Program-made: the position numbers and the translations under genes
Notes under the pieces: generated by a model
Databases searched by the model: none
What the model saw: only the letters and a program-made list of their open reading frames with translations
Told to the model about the DNA's origin: nothing
Origin: Tillandsia leiboldiana
Taxonomy: Eukaryota > Streptophyta > Magnoliopsida > Poales > Bromeliaceae
Reading direction: 5' to 3'
DNA length: 64,000 bases
NCBI GenBank assembly: GCA_029204045.2
Contig: CM055062.1
Coordinates: 7,249,705-7,313,704, forward strand
Shown here: positions 56,482 to 64,000 of the stretch, piece after piece
Layout of the letters: each line of letters begins with the position of its first letter
Numbering within the stretch: position 1 is the stretch's first letter

Positions 56482-58152
56482 ATGGTTACTACAATTGGAC
56501 TCCGCATCGATGGGGGGGTTGTGACCGGAGGTGCCTCGTATCAGTGGCCGGCGCTATATGAGCTACTGCTTGGGGTAGTTCCCGGAGATATTAGAGGCGG
56601 AGAGATAAAGCTTGACTGGTTGTATCATCAGTTTCATGATATCACCTTAGATGCACCGCTCGCAGCCATAGAGGCTACAACAAGAGTATACATTTTGCAT
56701 CATATAGGTTGTAATCTAATGCCAAACCCAAGCAGAAATATAGTGCATTTAAAGTGGTTGCCTTTATTAGAGGATTCGACGCTTGTGGTGAGTTGGCATG
56801 GGGTGTTGCGACGCTAGCTCATCTCTATCGAGCATTAGCGAGTGCTTGCATGAGGGGGAAAGCGGGGTGTTGTTGTTTTGCAACATTACTTCAGGTACAT
56901 TCCTTTACTACTAATTTCATTCATAAAATTTATTTATTTGTTCTAAGTAGCTTTTTATGTAGATTTGGGCATGGGACCATCTGCACATCAGTCGACCAGA
57001 GATAGTCGGACCGCAGCCTGATCTTATTGATGAGCCACTAGGTTGCAGTTATGTATTAAATTTTAAGCTTTCAGTATTTTATATTATCATTACTAATATG
57101 ATATAAATGAAACAGGTGGAATACTAGGTTGGCTTTTCGGGACAATGTCAGGACGGCTGACATTGAGTTTTATCGTGATCAGCTTGATCGCCAGTTAGAG
57201 TCCCAGGTACATGAGTTAATTATCATAAGTTTTCATTCACATAACTTTCATTTTAATACAAGTTACTTATCATATACTTTTCACAATAGATTACATGGAG
57301 GCCATATACATATGATACTAGGGTCACTTCCACCCTTTTGTCTAGTGGGGTCCCCGGTATGGCAATCACGGACCACCCTAATATGTTTTCATATTATTGA
57401 GCTACATCTTCCAGATCGGGTACTTCGTCATTTTGGATGCGGTAGTTGCTCTACCTCGCATCACTTCACGAGGTAGAGCGGATGAGAACTGGGCGGTGTT
57501 TCATGCTATACACATTCAGCATTGGGATGATCGATTGCAGTATATAGTAGAGGTGGACCCCCATGTAGATCGCGATTATATACGCGTTACTTCTATCTAT
57601 ATGCAGTGGTATTGGAGTATCACCAGGAGGTGGATATCTACTCCAGTACAGCGTCCACCCCTTGCATATTAGCCCCGTGGACATGTCGAGAGATTCTTGG
57701 TATGATATAATAATTATTTTAATATTCAAACAAAAGTCAATGTAATTTTTATGATATTCTTTTGATTTCAGATTGATCTCATTCAGATATCTAAATATAC
57801 GATCAGATGTGTCCTACCCGATATTTCATATACTGGAGCACCTTTCGACACTCTGACACATGGTGGAGCATCGACGTCGGGGCATGCACCATCGTATAGT
57901 TCATAGGGGACACAGCCAGCAGATCATGGTGGAGCATCGACGTCGGGGCATGCACCATCACATATTACGCCACCATCGGGGTATGTACCACATGGTCGTC
58001 GTCAACGAGGACCTGATCTTATTTACCGTAGGCGAACACGGCACCGACAGTCTTCCCATACCAATCAACCCTCATCTTCAGCTTCTCCACAGCCAGAGGG
58101 CACTGCTATCTCACATCTTGACCAATTCGACAGTATAGAGCCATTTGATTAG
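56482..58152 (+). pseudogene. Plant mobile domain (MAIN-like) gene remnant
   Basis: Translated pieces match the plant mobile domain of MAIN/MAIL1-type and transposon-borne proteins. They are GLRIDGGVVTGG...WPALYELLLGVVPG, NIVHLKWLPLLED, then (after a frameshift near 56778) FDACGELAWGVATLAHLYRA; an exon IWAWDHLHISRPEI (56963-57048); an exon WNTRLAFRDN...EFYRDQLDRQLESQ (57116-57206); and ICFHIIELHLPDRVLRHFG (about 57300-57440). Another frame shift follows, then RADENWAVFHAIHIQHWDDR. A Ser/Pro-rich tail ends at TAG 58150-58152. The part normally preceding GLRIDG is missing. One splice donor is TT instead of GT (57049-57050). Plant mobile domain proteins act in nuclear silencing and genome stability or travel in transposons. 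This copy is truncated and broken. Confidence 0.85.
57859..57960 (+). repeat. In-frame 66-bp duplication in the tail
   Basis: TGGTGGAGCATCGACGTCGG begins at 57861 and again at 57927, a 22-codon offset encoding GGASTSGHAPS twice. Confidence 0.85.
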
Positions 58153-58243
58153 TCTACATTGTCGTTATGTATTGTTATATTTATATTATTTTGTTGTGAT
58201 GTGATTTGTATTTATCTTTTATCGATGTTATATTCTTTCATGA

Positions 58244-58570
58244 CGTGATGTGATGTGATGTGGTTCGTATTTGATGTGATATGATGTGATGTGTTGTGTT
58301 GTGTTGTGTTGTACTTTATTGTGTTGTTGTGCTATTGTGTGATGTGATGTGATGTGTTGTGTTGTACTTTGTTGTGTTGTTGTGCTATTGTGTGATGTGA
58401 TGTGTTGTGTTATGTTTTGTTGTGTTGTTGTGTTGTGTTGTTGTGTTGTGTTATTGTGTGATGTAATATATTTTGTGTGTCGTGTTGTACTATTGTGTGA
58501 TTGATGCTTTTTGTGTGCTATTCTGTGCAAAATTTTATTTTTTGTGTACTAATGTGTGATGTGATGTGAT
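58244..58570. repeat. Pentanucleotide-type TGTGA/TGTTG satellite
   Basis: Roughly 330 bp of TGTGATG, TGTTG and TTGTGC variants in higher-order blocks (the stretch GTGTTGTACTTTRTTGTGTTG recurs). The His/Thr/Gln-rich antisense frame over it is an artefact. Confidence 0.88.
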
Positions 58571-58847
58571 ATATTTAATGGTTTAATCATATTTTGTTGC
58601 TTGTTTTCGGTTTGTTTCAAAATTTCATATTGTTCATTGTTACGATTTTATAATGTTCATTGATTGTTGTATATGATTTGATCATAATTTGGTAACCATT
58701 TTCATATATATATATGGCATTATCATCACCGAAAATAGTGATGAGCAAATCAATACTCTTTAAAAATGTTTAGCATCTGAATTTGCAATTAAAGTTATTG
58801 GACAATTTATTTTTTTTTTTTTGAATTGAGGTTATTCCATTTAAAGG
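58571..58847. other. AT-rich spacer
   Basis: No gene or recognisable repeat. Confidence 0.5.
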
Positions 58848-59028
58848 AGGTATATTCTTATCACAGCAAAAGAAAAGTATATCTTTGATCTACTTCAGCG
58901 CACCAAAATAGATGGGGCCAAACCAGTATCAACTCCACTTGCAACAACTCAATCTATTTCGACTCATTCTGGCACTACAATGGAAGATCCTACATTATAT
59001 CGCCACATAGTAGGATCACTTCGGTAGG
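58848..59028 (+). pseudogene. Copia RT C-terminal scrap
   Basis: Reads KYIFDLLQRTKIDGAKPVST, then PLATTQSISTHSG and LYRHIVGSL, the block between RT and RNase H of copia elements, ending in TAG. A frame slip lies just before 58875. The lineage differs from the copia element at 3249-8366. The flanks are noncoding, so it is an isolated relic. Confidence 0.85.
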
Positions 59029-59040
59029 ATCACTTCAGTA

Positions 59041-59128
59041 GAACACGCGTTTTGAAATCGCGTATTTAAACACGCTATTTCAAACTGCGTGTCTAAACAC
59101 GCGATTTAAAATTGCGTGTTAAACTTGC
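59041..59128. repeat. Cluster of AACACGC / GCGTGTT inverted motifs
   Basis: Six AACACGC-type motifs in both orientations, separated by ATTTCAAA-like AT stretches. Adjacent pairs can form hairpins. Confidence 0.7.
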
Positions 59129-61956
59129 TCCAACTCAGACTCTCCCGCTCATGTGGCGGGCATACGTGGCACACAGTTGGCACCCATAGGATCATTTTTG
59201 CAAATACAAAATTTATAGGATTATTTTTAAAAATATAAATTTTTAAATAATTATTTTCAAAAAATGCCCTTCTTTGAAGTGTTAAATTGGACTACAGCAG
59301 CGGATTATAATCAAGAAGAACAAGTGAGGTTAAACATTGTATTTGGACTTTTAAAAAATAATAAAATTTAATTTTGAAAAAGATTAATCACTATAGATTA
59401 TGTCGATAGTATCAATCATTAATATGACTTCCACAGTTGAAAGCCACGTAAAAATATCAAAAATTTGATACTTCTAAAATTATTTAAGTACAGATATGTA
59501 TATTAGTATAAATGTTCAATTATACTATACTACATTATACTTTATAATTTTTTATTATTTTGGCAGCGTTTGGTTAGATCTGTAATAAAATTTTGTTTCA
59601 CTCTTATTTTTCAAATATATTTAGTTATGAACAAAAATAAAAGTTCTTTTATCTCTAAAATAAATTGGTATAAATTTAAAATTATTATTCTATTTTTTTT
59701 TTTCAGAAATAAATTTATTCACACTTAAGAACAAATTTAATTAAAATAAATATAATTTTAATTATTATATTAATTATTTAATTAATCTAATATTTTGAAT
59801 AATTTAATTATTTTATTAACTAATTATCTAACTATTAAATAATTAACTAATTTATTTATTAATTTATTAGATTATTTGTAGTTAATTTAATTATTAATTA
59901 ATAATATTTATTGTTAATTATTTTATTAATTAATATTTAGAGATATCTAGCAGTAATTAATTAAATAAGTTAAGTTATTATTTAATTAATATTTTTATAT
60001 TAATTAATTAGATAAAATATTATTATTTTAAAATTATAAATATTTTTATTCTTACTATTTCAATCTAACTGTTCAAATACTAATTTTTTTTTTCAAAAAC
60101 AATCTAATTTTCATTTTTACTTATTTTAAAAATTGTACATATATTAAAAAAATATATAATTCTTACTTAAATATAAATTTAAAATTTTTTATTTAAAAAA
60201 TTATATCTATATTAAAAATAAATAATTTTTACTTATATTGGAAGCAAATGTAGTTTTACAATACATTTGTTTTCTCTCAATACAGCTCTATAAACTATTT
60301 TATATTTTAAAATTCCTACACTACAAGATGTAAAATTATATTTTAGTCGAAAGTTAGCAGGGGGAATTAAGGGAGCACACGTGGCCTCCCTAGATTGGGG
60401 AATTTTATTATTTTTATATCCTTATCATTAAGTAAAAAAATTATTTGTAAATTCAAAAATTAAATTTATTGTTTAGTAGTGTTTTAAAGAATGATGAAAA
60501 AAAAAAAGATTGACAGGATAGAGATTTAATAGTGGATCGGGTCAGACAAAAAACAAAAAAAACAAACAAAGAGTTTTTCAATTTTTCAGCGGAGATCAAC
60601 TGCCACTGAATTAGAGCTGATGTACCCAAACAGAAAAACTATTATATTTTTTATGTTTAAAAGAAGTAAAATTATAATAAAGGGACAATTAAAAGCAATT
60701 TCTATAAAAAAAATTTATTATTCACTGTGTCCTAACGGTCCAAAACTTCTAGCTCCGTCCTTGGTATGTCACAAAGCATGTATTTAACCAATTTTAATAG
60801 AAAAAATATATATATAACGCACTTAGAAAAAAATTTTGGTTAAAAATAATTTTACAAAAAGATTTATAAAATTTAATTTCTTCTAATTAGTGTCTATTAA
60901 TAAAATTATTTATTAATTGCTCGCTTGATTGAACTTAGTATAATATTTTTGAAAAAAAATAATTATGATTGGGAAATAAAAATAAACACAAATTATTATA
61001 TAGAAATTGATAAAAAAATTAATAATGTTCTAGTTTTATAATAAAAATTAATATAATATATAATAAATAAAAATAGTATAAAAATATAGTACAGTAAAAT
61101 ACAATTAATCACATTTCCACTTCTCCATCCAAAAAGACAAGACAACTGCCCACAAGCAGCTGGCCGCATGTATCTTTCATCTTCCACGTACGTACAGATT
61201 ACCAGACATAAACGTACATCTTAATTAATCAAACGGGTTGATTTTATGTAGGCCCACGTAGTCCGCCTCCTGTTATTTCAAATATATGAAAATTTTAATA
61301 TTTTAAAATTATTTTTAATTGTCCGATATTAAATTCATCCATTGTCTTTATTAGGTATGTTCTACGCTGTTAGATTTATCTAAAAATTAAACTTTAAATT
61401 TTTTTGACATTATTTGCTAATTGATTAAAGAGTCTAAAAAAAAATTATTTTAATAGACGATGTGGCACGTTTGTAAGTTCAACAATGTAAAACAATTCAA
61501 ATTAAGTAAAATTTTAATAAAAAATTATATTTTATCATCAAGAATAAGATCAATATTTTTAATTTGAAATTTATTTTTATTATTATTATTTTTTATGAAA
61601 TTTTTATTTTCAACCGTTTATCATCATGCCACTTATTTACTATATAAATAAAATCAAAAAATTTATAAAATTAATTTATAAAAATTTAAATCATGTCTAA
61701 TAAAATCAATCATCGAATATTCAATCATAAAAGGTAATTTAACTATATAAAAATTTTCGTACTTCGAAAGCATATTAAGCCAACTCTTCATTAATGAATG
61801 CTTTCTAGCTACATTGGCATTTTGTCAAACGCCTTGTGTGCGTGATCATGAATCAAACCCTATGTGTCATTTTGCCATGTCTAATTGATGTCCCACTATA
61901 ATACCATTCTCATTAAATATAATCTACTCCAGAAGCATAATTAACAACATTTATAA

Positions 61957-61959
<3 letters not shown>

Positions 61960-62032
<73 letters not shown>
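61960..62032. repeat. TA microsatellite
   Basis: About 36 uninterrupted TA units. Confidence 0.97.
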
Positions 62033-62035
<3 letters not shown>

Positions 62036-62036
<1 letters not shown>

Positions 62037-62100
62037 GTATAACTCCATTCAGAGACGAATTCAAAATAAAGTATAACTCCATTCAGAGACCAATTCAAAA
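62036..62100. repeat. 34-bp tandem duplication
   Basis: GTATAACTCCATTCAGAGAC begins at 62037 and again at 62071 with near-identical continuation. Confidence 0.9.
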
Positions 62101-62243
62101 TTTTAATTTTAGAGGGTTAAAAATATATTATGCAAAATATATTGATCTTTAAAAAATATTAATAAAAAAATTATATATAAATAATTTTTTATTCATTAGC
62201 TTTTGAGTTTATAATATTTTTTTTTTAAAAAAAAGAATAGAGT

Positions 62244-62682
62244 TGTCACACCCCGAGATTCAAAAAAGGGTCAAAATTTTTTTTTTTTTTTATCAGAGTT
62301 AAAAATTTGAATACTCCAATGCGTGAACAGACCGCCACACATATAGGAAAACCTTTGTACAACGGGCAGAGTCCCCCCTATATATGCTCGGCTAACAGAT
62401 ACATCCAATCAGAGTAGATACAGAATTAACTATAACTAAATAAGTTCTACTCTATTACATCCACAAGGTTCATATGTTTATACAATTCAGTTCCAAAATA
62501 TAAATAACAGTTATGCAGTCCACTAAATCCAAAGGTAAAGTCACAACTCTATCTCGAATCCTCACACAAGACGTCCCAGTGTCCCCGCACCCAACAGACC
62601 TGAAAAATGGTCACCCGAGGGTGTGAGACACACATAAGTGTATCCCACTGGGCACGACGGGCCGGGAAATAACAAGCCGTAC
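62244..62682 (-). mobile_element. Gypsy LTR fragment, minus strand
   Basis: Plus-strand start TGTCACACCCCGAG is the reverse of a gypsy LTR end. GGGTGTGAGA followed by a CCACTGGG-type segment at 62610-62650 parallels the LTRs of B near 16150 and 23410. It is interrupted at 62682 by the next LTR; the rest is beyond the window. Confidence 0.7.
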
Positions 62683-63058
62683 TGTAGTGATCCGGCCCTT
62701 AGGGGTATTTTTGACTCACACGTAATTATTTAAGGCTTTAAGTGAAATAAAATTATTCAATTCTTAAGAGTTGGCCAGTGTGTGGTGCTGGTATTGTTCT
62801 GCGATAGAGCGCGGAAAATGATGGCCGACGATGCGATCGGATCTGAAATCCGATGTCGGGATCTCCCGGAACGGAATTCTTAGTGATGCGGTGATTAGTC
62901 ATGCATCGGAATCCGTGCAAAATATCTTGCACCCGTTGGAGATAAGGTGGGTTATCTCGTAGGGGATAATTAATTAATTAATTAATTATCCGATGACGGA
63001 AAATAGAATTTTCTTACGTACGAATTAAAGAGGAAATCAATTAAAGATATAATACGAG

Positions 63059-63068
63059 CTATATAAGG
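63059..63068 (+). promoter_or_regulatory. TATA box of the G-family LTR
   Basis: CTATATAAGG. The corresponding part of solo LTR G (near 27330) is degraded. Confidence 0.55.
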
Positions 63069-63364
63069 GATCCCGATTATCGGAAAGAAAAGAAAAGAAA
63101 AATAAAACCCTAACCGGTGAGGAGAGAAAGAAAGAGAAAAAGGAAAAGACGGAACCCTAGCCGGAAGAAAGGGAAAGGAGAAAGAGAAGGAGCCCGATCT
63201 TCCCGGACATCGAACCGAAGGCAAGAACGCGACCGGACAACCTTCCCGTCGATCTTCGGTTAGTAAAATAATTGTTATAAATTATTTGGGATTTTTCCGT
63301 CGTCCTTTTTGTTTGAGTTCTTGGGTTTCTCCGTCGTATCCGTCACCGTCGCCGTCATCGTCGT

Positions 63365-63720
63365 CATGCTAGGGCACGGAACAGACGGCGGAGGCGCGCG
63401 GTGCCGCTAGGGCATCGCGCGGAGGAGAATCGCGGACGGCCGATCGCCGCCGCAAGCGGCGATGGGACCGCGCGGGCACCGCGCGGGTCGTACCCGCGCG
63501 GGCGCCGCGCGGGCGGCACCCGCGCGGACCCGCAACCGCGCGGGGGCCGCGCGGGGCACCCACGCGGGCGCCGCGCGGGCGCCGTGTGGGGCCGCACCCG
63601 TGCGGGCGCCGCGTGGCCGCCGCACGGGCAGCACCCGCGCGAGGCGCCGCGCCGCGTGGGCGCCGCCCGCGGAGACACGCCGCGCGGTTCCGAACCGCGC
63701 GGGGCTCCGGCGGACGGCGA
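63365..63720. repeat. GC-rich CGCGCGGG island
   Basis: Degenerate units of the GCGCCGCGCGGGC type, the counterpart of 27675-28215 but shorter. Open frames on both strands are artefacts of composition. Confidence 0.85.
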
Positions 63721-64000
63721 CGGCGGCGCGGGATTCCGGTTTTCGTCAACCCGGACGGTGTTGGACTTTTCCATCGAAAAGAGTAAATTGGGTCTTTTGT
63801 TTTGGGATGTTAGTACACGTTTTTGACTATTGTTATCCTTGCGGACTTTCTTTAGGTCCAGGTGCGCAGCGGGGGTGCGCGAAGGATTCAGGTATTCCGA
63901 TTTCTCTTCAACTAGGTGGGTACGGTTGCTATAAGTGCAACAAGTGCAGTAAGTGCATCTATCATCATTAAAATGCTCTTAATTTGTCTAACAAAGTAGA

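Larger units (their letters stand above)
59161..62243. other. AT-rich intergenic DNA
   Basis: Very AT-rich with long runs of A, T and TTAATTA motifs. I see no gene. It holds the TA microsatellite at 61960-62032 and a 34-bp tandem duplication beside it. It is the only long stretch of the window not dominated by recognisable LTR sequence. Confidence 0.6.
62683..64000 (+). mobile_element. LTR of the G family, truncated by window end
   Basis: Starts TGTAGTGATCC and is homologous to solo LTR G from its first bases (27014): both share GGATCTGAAATCCGA, the paired AATTAATTA block, AACCCTAACCGG, a GC-rich island and a GGTCCA(A/G)GTGCGCAGCGGG segment. The flank before it is CGTAC, a candidate target duplication that cannot be tested here. 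Confidence 0.82.

Noticed and set aside
58228..58530. 100-codon His/Thr/Gln-rich antisense frame
   Set aside because: Translation of a simple repeat.
59568..60085. Possible MITE with GCGTTTGGTTAGAT and an inverted GTTAGAT-type end
   Set aside because: The inverted ends are short and imperfect, and no clear target duplication is seen.

Overview
This is nuclear DNA from a flowering plant with a repeat-rich genome, probably intergenic or pericentromeric heterochromatin. The evidence is nested LTR retrotransposons with plant initiator-Met tRNA primer sites, Ty1/copia and Ty3/gypsy coding remnants, a plant-mobile-domain (MAIN-like) remnant, and no ordinary host gene. I saw no rRNA, tRNA, CRISPR or prokaryotic operon structure. 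The species cannot be named from the sequence.

Layout. 1-1716 is the right part of a gypsy LTR. 1717-9736 is a copia block on the minus strand: a truncated foreign LTR, then a nearly intact gag-pol (3249-8366, one in-frame stop), then its 5' LTR. 9737-10185 is a gypsy pol scrap on the minus strand. 10186-13938 is a second copia element on the plus strand that keeps its LTR and a broken gag but has lost pol. 13939-14194 is an inverted piece of copia LTR.

14195-41484 is one old gypsy LTR (called H) blown apart by later insertions. Element B (15622-26788, minus strand, target duplication ACTGG) sits in it. So does a solo LTR (G: 27014-29013 plus 40642-41236, duplication TGCCA), which is itself split by element C (29014-40636, plus strand, duplication CTATA). 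41485-53859 is the 3' end of a third copia element: an intact 462-residue reading frame, a noncoding tail, and an LTR split by element F (44262-53569, plus strand, duplication TCAAT). 53860-56480 is unassigned. 56482-58152 is a broken MAIN-like gene. 58153-62243 is mostly AT-rich, with microsatellites and a copia RT scrap. 62244-64000 is a gypsy LTR piece interrupted by an LTR of the same family as G, which runs off the window.

How the parts relate. B, C and F carry complete replication signals (LTRs, primer site, polypurine tract, 5-bp target duplications) but have no working enzymes, so they must have been moved in trans. C has almost identical LTRs and is recent. The most interesting signals are regulatory. 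The gypsy LTRs repeat a composite G-box plus inverted CCAAT module with a fixed 8-bp gap. The copia LTRs repeat a palindromic TCCGGA-core element about every 60 bp just upstream of the TATA box.
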